Shown one piece after another: positions 50,438-59,376 of a stretch of 64,000 nucleotides of DNA. The DNA comes from Pseudomonas sp. S04 (lineage in GTDB: Bacteria > Pseudomonadota > Gammaproteobacteria > Pseudomonadales > Pseudomonadaceae): assembly GCF_009834545.1 (NCBI RefSeq), contig NZ_CP019427.1, forward strand, positions 248,001 to 312,000, read 5' to 3'. The translations under genes were made by a program, and so were the position numbers. Positions within the stretch are counted from its first letter, which is position 1. The number at the start of each line of letters is the position of its first letter. The notes beneath the pieces are model-generated. The model did no database searches, was not told the origin of the DNA, and was given only the letters and a program-made list of their open reading frames with translations.

Positions 50438-52263
50438 CAGACCTCCTGCTTATCGAGCATTTGCAGCTTGCGCGCGCGACGGATAGTGGCGGCGTCCACG
50501 CCTTTCTTGTTGGCCACGTAGTCGATGTCATCTTCATCGAAGGCGGTCAGGTCGCCGAAGGCGTTGTGGTCGAAACCGGTGGTCGACGCAGCGGCTGCGG
50601 GTGCTGGTGCGGCGACGGGCGCAGGAGCCGGGGTGGCTTCCACGGTGACGGCCACGACCTGGGCGACTACCGGTGCAGGGGCGGGAGCTGGAGCTGGAGC
50701 TGCTGTGGGCGCAGGCGCTGGAGCAACGTAGAAGATTTTCAGGGAGTTGAAGCTCTGCTTCAAACCAACCAACTCTGGATCCTTGTCATCGATCTGCTCA
50801 AGACGTGGCATGGCTTGGGCGATCAATTGGTTTATCTTCGCGTCGTCGCCGGCCTTAATGGCAGCATTCACATCGGCCATGATCTGATTGAGATAGTTCA
50901 GGATAAGTTGGCGAGCCTGAGTCCGGGTACCCGCTTCACCGTCTTTGATACCTTTGCGCGCGGCCTTGTCATCTTCCTCGTTGATGAAGGCCTTGAAGTT
51001 GCGGCTCGACAAGTCTTCGCGCAATTTTGTCTCGTCTTCACCACCAATGCGGAACACTTTCATTTGCAGGCCCTGCAGTGTGCCCAGTGAAGCCTGTGCA
51101 TCGTTGGCGACGCTGCGGGCTTTTCTGGCGTGATAACGCATGTACTCATCGGCGCTGGAAAATTTGTGGACCAACTCCCAGGCCCTGCGTGAGTGAATAC
51201 CGGCAAACCCGTAAATGTATGCCAGGTAAGTCGAGGTCGCCTGGATGAAGATAAACAGCCCGCTCAAGACGGCAAAGGTCACCAGGGATGCACGGTGCAG
51301 GGCATCGATCTGGTCTTGCGCCGATTTACCTGCCGCGCTATCGGACATCGCTTGCATGTCGTCCGGAAGTGGCACGCCATCGTTGCTCGGGAAGTCGTCA
51401 GCGGACTGGCTGATGGCAGGAGGGTTGGCAATCAGGTCGGTTTCCTGAGCGTTGAGGGTTTCGGTACGAACCCAGAAAGCCGCTGCCGCCAGGCCGATAA
51501 TAAATACGCCATAACCGATAAGAACACCGAAGCTCTTGATGGGCATGCCGTCTTTCTTATCCACTTTGACCCGGTTGAGCATCTGCTGATACTCGGGCAG
51601 CTCGCTATCACTTTTGGTGTTGTCGAGGGTGATGACACCCTTGCCGGTGAAGTCGCCTTCGCTACCACTGCGGCGCAGGCTTTGGTAGGACATGATGTGA
51701 TCGATGACGCTGTTTTTGTACAGCACCCGACCCGCGAACTCGGAGAGGAACAAGCCAATGATCGAGATCACCAGGCCGATGGCGAACGCACCGGCCATCG
51801 CGGTGTTTGGCGTGGCCAGGGTCAGGGCGAAGGGCGCCAGGGCAAAACCGAAGGCCGTGGCCTCGATCAGCATCAGGATGATAATCAAGCTCCACAAACC
51901 AAGACCTTTCTCGTGGCGACCATCCTCATGAATTTTGCCCAGGTAGTCCTGGTTGCGATGGAAGGCCGCTTCCGACGGTTGGTGATCGCGATAGTAGGCT
52001 TCGTAAAAATGGCACAACTCGCTTTCCGACGATAGAAAACCCAGGGCCTTGGGATTCTCTTCGGATGGGGCTTCCTTTGTGCCCGGGTTCTTGACCCAGT
52101 GGCGAATCCGGCCAAAACCCGGCATGCGAATGCGCAGGTTCATCCACCAGTATTTGAAGGATGACCAGTAAACAATGACCGGAATCGCCATCAGGGTGGT
52201 GAACACGACCGGAATGATCACATACCAGTACGCGGTAAAAAACGCGCGGAAAATCTCGAGCAT
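50437..52263 (-). CDS. Multi-pass inner-membrane protein of the envelope cluster
   Basis: A 608-residue protein with an N-terminal membrane helix (~9-32), a pair of helices at ~123-145 and ~155-178, and further helices near ~250-270 and ~335-355. A cytosolic or periplasmic helical region follows (AARKGIKDGEAGTRTQARQL; NQIMADVNAAIKAGDDAKIN). A Pro-Ala low-complexity stretch lies at ~515-575 (APAPTAAPAPAPAPAPVVAQ). It ends in a charged segment (DEDDIDYVANKKGVDAATIR). I do not recognise the family. Its partners are an OmpA-like lipoprotein and an exported VWA-like protein. Confidence 0.65.
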   Translation of the reverse strand: MLEIFRAFFTAYWYVIIPVVFTTLMAIPVIVYWSSFKYWWMNLRIRMPGFGRIRHWVKNPGTKEAPSEENPKALGFLSSESELCHFYEAYYRDHQPSEAAFHRNQDYLGKIHEDGRHEKGLGLWSLIIILMLIEATAFGFALAPFALTLATPNTAMAGAFAIGLVISIIGLFLSEFAGRVLYKNSVIDHIMSYQSLRRSGSEGDFTGKGVITLDNTKSDSELPEYQQMLNRVKVDKKDGMPIKSFGVLIGYGVFIIGLAAAAFWVRTETLNAQETDLIANPPAISQSADDFPSNDGVPLPDDMQAMSDSAAGKSAQDQIDALHRASLVTFAVLSGLFIFIQATSTYLAYIYGFAGIHSRRAWELVHKFSSADEYMRYHARKARSVANDAQASLGTLQGLQMKVFRIGGEDETKLREDLSSRNFKAFINEEDDKAARKGIKDGEAGTRTQARQLILNYLNQIMADVNAAIKAGDDAKINQLIAQAMPRLEQIDDKDPELVGLKQSFNSLKIFYVAPAPAPTAAPAPAPAPAPVVAQVVAVTVEATPAPAPVAAPAPAAAASTTGFDHNAFGDLTAFDEDDIDYVANKKGVDAATIRRARKLQMLDKQEV

Positions 52264-52281
52264 GGGTGGGTTCCTCTCTAC

Positions 52282-53826
52282 TTATCGACGCTTGGGAGTG
52301 AACTGAGCGACGTAAGCGTCACCCTGTTTCGGGTAATAGATTTCACCGGCGACTGCATTGCCGGCGCGTTTGTCGAACACGATATCGATGCAGCTCACCG
52401 GCGACTTTTGCTGATCGATCGCGAACACGCGGTACAGAATCTGGTTTTCACCTTCGTAGGTGTTGGCCACCGAGGCGTAGCTCGGGCTCTGCTTTTTCTG
52501 TGCGCCGGCGAAGTCGGTGATCAATTGCATCTTCGGTGCCTGGGCCACTTTGGCGCCGTCACGCAGCACGGCAATCGGGCCTACGGCCACGGAGTGACCG
52601 TTCACCGCAGTGGCCCATGGCTTGCCGTTCAGGCCAGGGAAAAACTCGGTGGTGGCGAATTCCTTCAGCGGCTTGTCGTCCGCCAGGCTCTTGACCTGAC
52701 CCTCGATACGCGGCATGTCGGCAACGCAAGAACTGAGCGGGGCCGCAGCGTTGGCGGTGCCGATGATGGCGAAGGGCGAGCTTTTCGGGGTGATGCCCAT
52801 GGCCAGTTGCGAGCGGGTATCGGTCACTGGACGGCCACCGAAGTCGACACCACCCTTGCCGCTGAGCGGCACGTTCGGCGAGCTGTCGGCAACCACGGGC
52901 GCTTTGAGCTCAGGTGCTGGCGCGGGTGCCTGGGCAACCGGGGCTGGGGTCTTGCTCGTGGGCTTGCTGGCCACGACCGCAGGCTTGCTCGAAGGCTTGG
53001 TAGTCGCCGGCTTGGCGGTAGTTGCAGGCGCAGTGCCATGGGCGAGGTACTTGGCGTTGCTGCGCTCATTGCGCACGCGCTCCACCAGCAGCTGCTCGCT
53101 CTGCACTTCGACGAACTCGACACGGCGGTTCTCGGTGCGCCCTTGCTCGGTGGCGTTGTTGGCCAGCGGACGCGATGCACCGGCGCCCTGGTAGTAAATG
53201 TTCTGACGGGGAATACCGACATCGGCAAGGATCTGGCCTACGGCGCGCGCGCGTTGTTCCGACAGCTTCTGATTGAAATCAGCCGAGCCGGTGGCGTCGG
53301 TATGTCCAACCACCAGGATTTTCTTGGTAGCGGGGGCCTTGTCCGCTTGCTTGTCTGTCAGTGCCGTCGCTAGCGACGTCAGTTGGCGACGACCGGCCGG
53401 AGTCAACTCTGCCGAGCCCACGGCAAACATCTCCGAAGACTGGACCTGGGCTTCAACCCCAACGGCTTGCAGTTTCGGCGCGGCGTTCGGGGTGGCGGCG
53501 ACATTGGCGTTCAACTCATTGACCTGCATCACCAGGCCTTCCTGCTTGGCCACGGCCTGCAGTTTCTGCACCCGGTCGCGGTACAGCAGGGCCACACCAC
53601 AACCGGCACCTGCGCCAGCGGTCCCGGCGACCACCATGTCCTTGCCGTCGCCTTTGGTCAGTACCACGACGGCCACTCCCACCAAGGCACCCACGGCGGC
53701 GCCCGTCATACAGGCGGTGGTCCCCGACGACTCGCCCATGTAATTGTCGATCTGCGCACAACCACTCAGGCCGACCGCTACCGCCACCGCAAGGGCCGTA
53801 GGTTTCACTCTTCCATTTACACGCAT
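52282..53826 (-). CDS. OmpA-like outer-membrane lipoprotein of the envelope cluster
   Basis: A 514-residue lipoprotein. The lipobox is VAVGLSGCAQ (Cys23). A glycine-zipper-like stretch follows (ACMTGAAVGALVGVAVVVLT), then an OmpA C-terminal domain at about 125-240 with ILVVGHTDATGSADFNQKLS and LSEQRARAVGQILADVG, which binds peptidoglycan. A Lys/Pro/Ala linker at ~265-315 leads to an unrecognised C-terminal domain of about 180 residues with two cysteines, ending FTPKRR. It is first in the operon, 18 bases before the membrane protein gene. It probably anchors the system to the outer membrane and cell wall. Confidence 0.75.
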   Translation of the reverse strand: MRVNGRVKPTALAVAVAVGLSGCAQIDNYMGESSGTTACMTGAAVGALVGVAVVVLTKGDGKDMVVAGTAGAGAGCGVALLYRDRVQKLQAVAKQEGLVMQVNELNANVAATPNAAPKLQAVGVEAQVQSSEMFAVGSAELTPAGRRQLTSLATALTDKQADKAPATKKILVVGHTDATGSADFNQKLSEQRARAVGQILADVGIPRQNIYYQGAGASRPLANNATEQGRTENRRVEFVEVQSEQLLVERVRNERSNAKYLAHGTAPATTAKPATTKPSSKPAVVASKPTSKTPAPVAQAPAPAPELKAPVVADSSPNVPLSGKGGVDFGGRPVTDTRSQLAMGITPKSSPFAIIGTANAAAPLSSCVADMPRIEGQVKSLADDKPLKEFATTEFFPGLNGKPWATAVNGHSVAVGPIAVLRDGAKVAQAPKMQLITDFAGAQKKQSPSYASVANTYEGENQILYRVFAIDQQKSPVSCIDIVFDKRAGNAVAGEIYYPKQGDAYVAQFTPKRR

Positions 53827-54328
53827 GCCAATGTCCTTTTCCCCATTCCTTTACCCGCCCATCAGACGGGAATTCTTGTCAGCCCAGCAGCTGAATGAGT
53901 GACGCCCCGCCGGCGATTGAAAATCCCCGCGGTGCTTGTTGATCGATCGCAGTGCGCGTCTTCGAAACCCTGCGGCCACAAACGACAGGCACACAAAAGC
54001 CCGAGCCGCGTGCAGTGCGCAGGACTCCAGGCAAAAAACAGGTGATGCAGTGACCCAGGCAAAAGCCCATGGAGGGGAATATCCGTATAAGTGCCAGGCG
54101 TTAAAGGCCGGGACGTCCGTGTTCGTAGGTGCCGCGTAGAGGCGACAAATCTAGCACATCACAGCCGTCAGCTATTGGATCGAGGGTAATGGGCACATGA
54201 TAGAGCGAAAATGAACAATAGTGGCATTGTGATATGTTGAAAAACGACAAATCTGACTTTTGACAGACTTTGGTGGTTGCGGAGGTGGGGGAGAAGGGGG
54301 GAATGGAGGTTGGCATAAGGCTAAAACG

Positions 54329-54356
54329 AAAAAACCCGCCAGAAGGCGGGTTTTTC
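54329..54356. terminator. Bidirectional terminator
   Basis: AAAACCCGCC and GGCGGGTTTTT with a four-base loop (AGAA), flanked by A- and T-tracts. On the - strand it lies directly downstream of the tRNA-like 3' end at 54400, as expected for an old tRNA terminator. Confidence 0.85.
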
Positions 54357-54399
54357 GGGGGAGGGCAGAGATTTTGAAAGCCTTCTCTGGAACCTTGTA

Positions 54400-54418
54400 T
54401 GGTGCCGGCACCAGACGA
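54400..54418 (-). other. tRNA 3'-end-like remnant (possibly tRNA-Thr)
   Basis: The - strand reads CGTCTGGTGCCGGCACCA, preceded by GTT. I recall TCCTGGTGCCGGCACCA as the acceptor end of a Pseudomonas tRNA-Thr. The T-arm is degenerate and no 5' half is present. This looks like a leftover of an island attachment site rather than a working tRNA. Confidence 0.4.
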
Positions 54419-54516
54419 ACGGTTGCATGGCGCGAGGTTAGGTTTTCTGTGGGACTGGAACTCGATGGAAAATTTGGTGTACCCCAACTAGTAACTATAA
54501 ATAAATCAGCTAGTTA

Positions 54517-54544
54517 TGGCGCTCAGTGGAATCGAACCCGGGAT
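54517..54544 (-). other. Second tRNA 3'-end-like remnant
   Basis: The - strand reads CGGGTTCGATTCCACTGAG then CGCCA, resembling a T-arm (GGTTCGATTCC) plus acceptor strand and CCA-like end. The T-stem does not pair well and the matching 5' acceptor strand (GGCGCTC) is absent, so it is not a functional tRNA. Confidence 0.35.
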
Positions 54545-54852
54545 CATTTTCGCGCTATCGTCCTACACGTAAATGCTCCAGAGCAGCATATGGCCAGGCG
54601 AACCTGCTGAGTTCGAACGTTGCTGATTATTACCGCCATGGATAATGGGCAGGAATCAGTTGAAAGCGGTCAGGCACACGTGCCGGCTTCAGACCAATAG
54701 GTGCTGGTTAGCACTAATAAGAATCGGGCATTAGCGAATGACCAGCGGAACCGGTGTCTAATGGGTCGTAGCGCAGTTGAGCCCCAGCTTTCGGTGCAAT
54801 TAAATTCACTTCGGAATTCTGTACCGGAGTGACATTCAAAAAAACCAATTGC

Positions 54853-56550
54853 CTAGTTATCTAGTTTGCTATGGAGCCCTTTGTGCACTCGTTCTACAAA
54901 TATGCGAAGTTCGTCCAGGCGGTTGTCGCTAAGCGATATATTTGATAGTAGCTTATTTACAAACTTAGGTCCGTGTGATCCAATTTCTGGGCAAAAATTT
55001 TCAATCTCTCCGACAGGAACTAGAAATATCCCAACTTCTTCCAGTTTATCTCGGAGATTATTATAATCTCGCTGGGCATCCCCGTTAGGTATCGCTCGTG
55101 TACCGTATTTCTTGATCTCCGCCCAAGGCTTACCTTGTTTCATTGCTTCAGCAATGTCTCCTTTTGGAAGATCACCGTCACCAGAGCTGTTTAATATCAT
55201 GATTACTTCTTGCTTGATTTGCTCTACTGTTTTTGCCTTGATGCCATTCCGCACAGCCGTATCGACGCGAGCCCATAGAGGTTCGATTTCATCCCAAAGA
55301 CCGCCAAATGCTGTGACTGTTGACCTAACTAAATCACGCTCAGACAAGAAGTCAATATCAAATACTGCTTTCACTGGCACGCCTATCTTTCTTAGAACTC
55401 CAGCAACCTTAGGAATGCCATGCTTTCCACCGGTAGGCACATAGGCTGTATCTTTCCACTGCTCGATGGAGCCAGCAGACAAATGATCCGCAATTGAGTT
55501 AATTAACCTGCAATCACTGTCATCTTCGCAAATTATGGTCTGCTCGTGAAAAATACCTTCAAGCGCGTTTGAGTAACGAAGTTCCGGTTTTTCCCAAAGC
55601 TCCTTTATCACTTCCGGAGATGCTTCTGAGACTATGTTTACGATTCCTTCACGGCGGATGCGTAAAATACGTACATCCCCTTGTGTCCCTTCCAAAAAAC
55701 CGCGCAAGATATCGCTGCTATGGGTTGAAACTATTAATTGCCCACTAACTTCAGACGAAAGGGTTTCACCTAGGCGCCGCATTTGCGGTGGGTGTAGGAA
55801 AGCTTCTGGCTCATCAATCAAAGTAACATTTCGATCTGCCACGACGGCTTCAAATAGAATGCCGGCGTAGCTTTTCATTCCGTCACCCTGCTTATCTAAC
55901 AGTGGGTTTTGACGGATGGCGTTTACATACGAATCGCCTACACGATCAACTGTTCCCTCAAGTTTAGGAGGCTCCCCTACGTGAATCGGAAGGCGGCTTC
56001 CTCCTCGAAAATCGAACATTAGTTCCTTGCCAAATGCTCGCTTAAAAAGCCCACTTATTTTCTTCATCAAAGCTTCGTCGTCATACAGAACATGCTGTGG
56101 CTTTGATTTTTGATCGCCGGGTGAAATGCTCTGCTGTTGTTCGCATACCATTAATCGATCATCGGCTGCAATTTTTTTTATAAATCCTGGCGATAGACCG
56201 TGGATTAGGTACGGATATTCCCAGAACTGAATATGGCTTTCGGGAACTTGCCAATCTTTGTGGCGATACGTCCCATTTACATAGTCTGCTTCTTCTACCA
56301 AAAACTTACGGAATTCTTCTGTGCTGCATGATTTTGAAATTTCGATCTCTGATATGACTATTGCTTGCTCGTTTTTTCCGCTGTCACAGATGGCCAGAAT
56401 GTCGCGAAGAGATTGCGATTTTCCGCTATTGTTAGGGCCGACCAATATTATTTTTTCATTCGGACCAAGGGAGAAATTACTGCCGCCTGAAAACACTAGT
56501 TTAGATATAGATACAATAGGTTTGTTCGGCAAAGTTACTAGCTCCGACAT
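54853..56550 (-). CDS. OLD-type ATPase with TOPRIM domain
   Basis: About 565 residues from ATG 56550, which has AAGGAAA upstream. The N-terminal ABC-type ATPase has Walker A LVGPNNSGKS (~37-45) and Walker B VTLIDEPEAFLHPPQMRR (~243), followed by SGQLIVSTHSSDILRGFL (H-loop). The C-terminal half has TOPRIM-like motifs: TIICEDDSDCRLIN (~337, Glu) and AVFDIDFLSE (~397, DxD). This layout is that of OLD-family nucleases and Gabija GajA. No UvrD/GajB or reverse transcriptase partner is adjacent, so it is a single-gene (class 1-like) OLD. AT-rich codon use marks it as acquired. A role in phage defence is inferred. Confidence 0.75.
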   Translation of the reverse strand: MSELVTLPNKPIVSISKLVFSGGSNFSLGPNEKIILVGPNNSGKSQSLRDILAICDSGKNEQAIVISEIEISKSCSTEEFRKFLVEEADYVNGTYRHKDWQVPESHIQFWEYPYLIHGLSPGFIKKIAADDRLMVCEQQQSISPGDQKSKPQHVLYDDEALMKKISGLFKRAFGKELMFDFRGGSRLPIHVGEPPKLEGTVDRVGDSYVNAIRQNPLLDKQGDGMKSYAGILFEAVVADRNVTLIDEPEAFLHPPQMRRLGETLSSEVSGQLIVSTHSSDILRGFLEGTQGDVRILRIRREGIVNIVSEASPEVIKELWEKPELRYSNALEGIFHEQTIICEDDSDCRLINSIADHLSAGSIEQWKDTAYVPTGGKHGIPKVAGVLRKIGVPVKAVFDIDFLSERDLVRSTVTAFGGLWDEIEPLWARVDTAVRNGIKAKTVEQIKQEVIMILNSSGDGDLPKGDIAEAMKQGKPWAEIKKYGTRAIPNGDAQRDYNNLRDKLEEVGIFLVPVGEIENFCPEIGSHGPKFVNKLLSNISLSDNRLDELRIFVERVHKGLHSKLDN

Positions 56551-56642
56551 TAGATTTTCCTTTATGTTTTTTTGCAAAATTCTGCACGCTTAAATTATAT
56601 AGTTAAACTATGGTCAGTAAAAAATATATGAGTGTAAAGGGT

Positions 56643-56770
56643 GTAAAGGGGACGGATTTATTTTTTAGACCACGGGCTCGCCGGCTGGCGTGCCGCTGAT
56701 GTCACCCATAGCGAAGCCATCTACGCCGCCTTGGAAAAGGGGACATGGAAAAGGGGACAGATTTATTTCC
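56643..56770. repeat. Two copies of a short dispersed repeat (GGGGACAGATTTATTT)
   Basis: AAAGGGGACGGATTTATTT at about 56645 and AAAAGGGGACAGATTTATTT at about 56750. A third, slightly altered copy lies near 61811. Similar sequences often accompany small Y1-type transposase genes as I recall; none is present here. Confidence 0.55.
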
Positions 56771-56852
56771 TTGATCAATCCCCCCTGAATTTGAACGTTG
56801 TCGATCATCTCTTTTGTAGAGAATAGTCAGAAATCCGCCAAAAGCTGCCGTG

Positions 56853-56894
56853 GCGACAGGCGACAGGCGACAGGCGACAGGCGACAGGTGACAG
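56853..56894. repeat. Seven-base tandem array (GCGACAG)n
   Basis: Five perfect copies of GCGACAG and one GTGACAG variant, then CGGCCAGAGGCGGCCGC. It lies in the 528-base gap between the OLD-type gene and the zinc-hook ATPase gene. Apart from the GGGGACAG repeats and this array I see only a possible 25-codon frame at 56933-57010 with AGAAGGAG upstream, too weak to call. Confidence 0.85.
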
Positions 56895-57078
56895 GCGGCC
56901 AGAGGCGGCCGCTAGAAGGAGTTTACGAATCTATGGCCGATTCAGTAAGTAACGCTCATTTTAGCGTCCGTGAAAACTTCAGGAAAATACGCGCAACTCT
57001 ACATTTGTAAATGACCTAGCTCCGCACCGTTGGCTCTGATAGCGTTTTGCTACGATGTACCATCAGGGAGGGAATACA

Positions 57079-59376
57079 GTGGACGTTCAAGCAGAAATTC
57101 GTACATGGCTGTTAAAGCAAAATGACTGGCTACAAGAGGCCGCTGACAGGCTTCTGAAAAATGGAGAGCTGAGTCCGGCGGACATTACAGCCCTAGTGGC
57201 CATCATCAAGACTCCAGCAGGCCAAAAACCTACTAAGCACCGCGGCTTTGTGGAGTTGACCAACAATCCAAAGGTAGGAGATGAGCTACGGCTGGTTCGA
57301 ATCGCCGAGGTTGTCGGGATCGAAAATCTGGAGCCCCGTGTTCCACTTGAATTTGGCAGCGCGAACCTCACCGTGATCTACGGTCACAACGGATCAGGTA
57401 AATCCAGCTATACCCGCATTCTCAAAAAGATATCGGGCAAGCCAAGGGCCGTTGACCTGAAAACCAACGTATTTAAGGCCGCACCGGCACACAGCAAATG
57501 CAGTATCACCTCTCAGCTCAACGGCGTAGAGAGCTTGCATGAGTGGAGCGTAGAAGGCGATGCCGTCGACACACTGCGAGGCATCGACATCTTCGACAGT
57601 GACGAGGCCAGCCATTATCTGACAGCTGAAAGCGCAGCGACCTACATCCCTCCCGTCATCAGTCTCTTTGAGAAGCTCGCTTCTTCGGTCGAAATGGTTC
57701 GGCAGACTCTAGAGTCCGAGCAAGACAAACTGGTCAGCGCATTACCCGTGCTCCCATCGATTTACGGCGCAACTCCCTCCAAAAAGCTGTACAGCGAGCT
57801 CGGTAAGTTGTCCGTGGCTGAACTTGAAACGGCCCTACGTTGGGCCGCCGAAGACGAGCGTCGGCTTTTAGACCTAGTGGAACGCCTCAAGACCGAAGAT
57901 CCCTCCGCGCTGGCACAACAGAAACGACGCACCAAGGTCGAGCTCCAGAAGATCATCAGTGCACTCCAGCAAGCGTCTACTGCTTTTGGGGTCGATAACA
58001 TCCAGGCGCTGCGCCTCCTCAGACAGGATGCGGTGTCCAAACGACAAATTGCTGTCGAGGGCGCCAAGGTAAAGTCAGCCGCGCTTGAAGGGGTGGGTAC
58101 CGCCACATGGCGTGCGATGTGGGAGGCTGCCAGGCTCTATTCCGCAACGCCATATCCAGAAATTGTCTTTCCGGCGACTGCGGATGCACGGTGCGTGCTA
58201 TGTCACCAAGAACTGTCTGAAGATGCGCAGCAGCGTTTGAAGGACTTTGAATCCTTCGTGCACGGCAAGCTTGAGTCGGATGCCAAGACCGCTGAATCAA
58301 CGTACAAAGCGAGTCTTGATCAACTGCCAGGCATCACCTCTGAACAAGATATGCAGACCCAGTGCCAGGCTGCCGGCGTGACAGATGAGGCTTGGTGGAA
58401 TTACCTCAAAGGATTCTGGCAGCAAGCGCTTTCAGCCAAAAACGCTCTGAATACCCATGAGGTCGGCCAGCCTGCAACCCCAGTTCACGGAGTCGATGAA
58501 GCCATCATTAAGTTGACGGTTTATCTAGATGAACTGGAAGCGACCGCCGCCCAATACGATCAGGATGCTCTGGGCTTTGATAGAGCGCAGGCGTCGAACC
58601 AAAAGCTCGCGCTGGAAGCCAAGAAGTGGATTACAGAGCAAACTGCGGCAATTGGTATTGAGATCGATCGCTTGCGTAAGGTGAAAGACTATGAGTCCTG
58701 GAAAGGGTTAGCAGGCACCCGGGCGATATCGATGAAATCAGCAGAAGTGACCCAGGCCGTCGTCACCGAGGTGTACGTTGAACGCTTCAATCGTGAGCTC
58801 CTGGCACTCGGCGCAACCCGTATACAAGTCGAATTGGTCAAGACCAGAACTCGCAACGCCAAGGTACTGCATCAGCTCAAGCTCAAAGGTGCTCAAAACG
58901 GCCGTGCCATGCCCGACAGTGTCTTGAGTGACGGGGAACGTCGTATTATTTCCCTTGCGGCATTTCTGGCCGATGTCTGTGATAAGCCGGGAGCGGCCCC
59001 TTTCTTATTTGATGATCCTATCTCCTCTCTCGACCATGACTTCGAGTGGTTTGTGGCATGCCGCCTCGTTGAGCTTGCCAAAACCAGGCAGGTGATTGTG
59101 CTCACTCACCGATTGTCCCTTTACGGAATCCTGGAAGATCTGGCACGAAAAGAAGGTGATAGGTGGAAAGCAGATCACCACCAGCCTATGTGTATCGAAG
59201 CCTACGCTGGTGTTGCGGGCCACCCGGCAGACCAAGACGTTTGGAACGCCAATACAAAAAAGGCCAACAACATGTTGATCAGTAAGCTGGATACCGCGCG
59301 CAAGGCGGGTGAGACGGGGGGGCTGCGGCCTACCGGATGCTCGCCCAAGGAGTTTGCAGTGAGTTTCGCAAGCTGA
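57079..59376 (+). CDS. AAA ATPase with zinc hook, C-terminus lost by frameshift
   Basis: The chosen start is GTG 57079 with GGGAGGG upstream; an ATG at 57055 is in frame but precedes that site. Residues ~101-109 are Walker A (YGHNGSGKSS). Long helical arms flank a Rad50/RloC-like zinc hook, ARCVLCHQELSEDAQQRLKD, at about 371-390. The ABC signature is LSDGERRIISL (~615) and Walker B is APFLFDDPISSLDHDF (~640), followed by VIVLTHRLSLYG. The frame then ends shortly after a G7 run at 59316-59322. One extra G would join it to the downstream frame that ends at 59651. The family resembles RloC-type and other defence ATPases; the effector activity is unknown. Confidence 0.75.
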   Translation: MDVQAEIRTWLLKQNDWLQEAADRLLKNGELSPADITALVAIIKTPAGQKPTKHRGFVELTNNPKVGDELRLVRIAEVVGIENLEPRVPLEFGSANLTVIYGHNGSGKSSYTRILKKISGKPRAVDLKTNVFKAAPAHSKCSITSQLNGVESLHEWSVEGDAVDTLRGIDIFDSDEASHYLTAESAATYIPPVISLFEKLASSVEMVRQTLESEQDKLVSALPVLPSIYGATPSKKLYSELGKLSVAELETALRWAAEDERRLLDLVERLKTEDPSALAQQKRRTKVELQKIISALQQASTAFGVDNIQALRLLRQDAVSKRQIAVEGAKVKSAALEGVGTATWRAMWEAARLYSATPYPEIVFPATADARCVLCHQELSEDAQQRLKDFESFVHGKLESDAKTAESTYKASLDQLPGITSEQDMQTQCQAAGVTDEAWWNYLKGFWQQALSAKNALNTHEVGQPATPVHGVDEAIIKLTVYLDELEATAAQYDQDALGFDRAQASNQKLALEAKKWITEQTAAIGIEIDRLRKVKDYESWKGLAGTRAISMKSAEVTQAVVTEVYVERFNRELLALGATRIQVELVKTRTRNAKVLHQLKLKGAQNGRAMPDSVLSDGERRIISLAAFLADVCDKPGAAPFLFDDPISSLDHDFEWFVACRLVELAKTRQVIVLTHRLSLYGILEDLARKEGDRWKADHHQPMCIEAYAGVAGHPADQDVWNANTKKANNMLISKLDTARKAGETGGLRPTGCSPKEFAVSFAS

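Larger units (their letters stand above)
53827..54852. other. Intergenic region at the island boundary
   Basis: About 1 kb without a convincing gene. It holds the promoter region of the envelope cluster, a strong hairpin terminator near 54340, and two tRNA 3'-end-like segments (54400 and 54517). From about 54.6 kb the base composition becomes more AT-rich, leading into the OLD-type gene. Confidence 0.5.

Noticed and set aside
49604..53826. Envelope cluster considered as Zorya or a MotAB/TolQR-type motor
   Set aside because: There is an OmpA-like domain, but no MotA/ExbB-like protein, and the OmpA protein is a lipoprotein instead of a membrane-helix-anchored MotB-like protein; no ZorC/ZorD helicase is present.
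54510..54620. Region tested by eye for a complete tRNA on the - strand
   Set aside because: No matching 5' acceptor strand or proper D-arm; the T-stem does not pair. Kept only as a remnant.
56853..56894. Tandem array considered as a CRISPR
   Set aside because: Units are seven bases with no spacers and no cas genes nearby.
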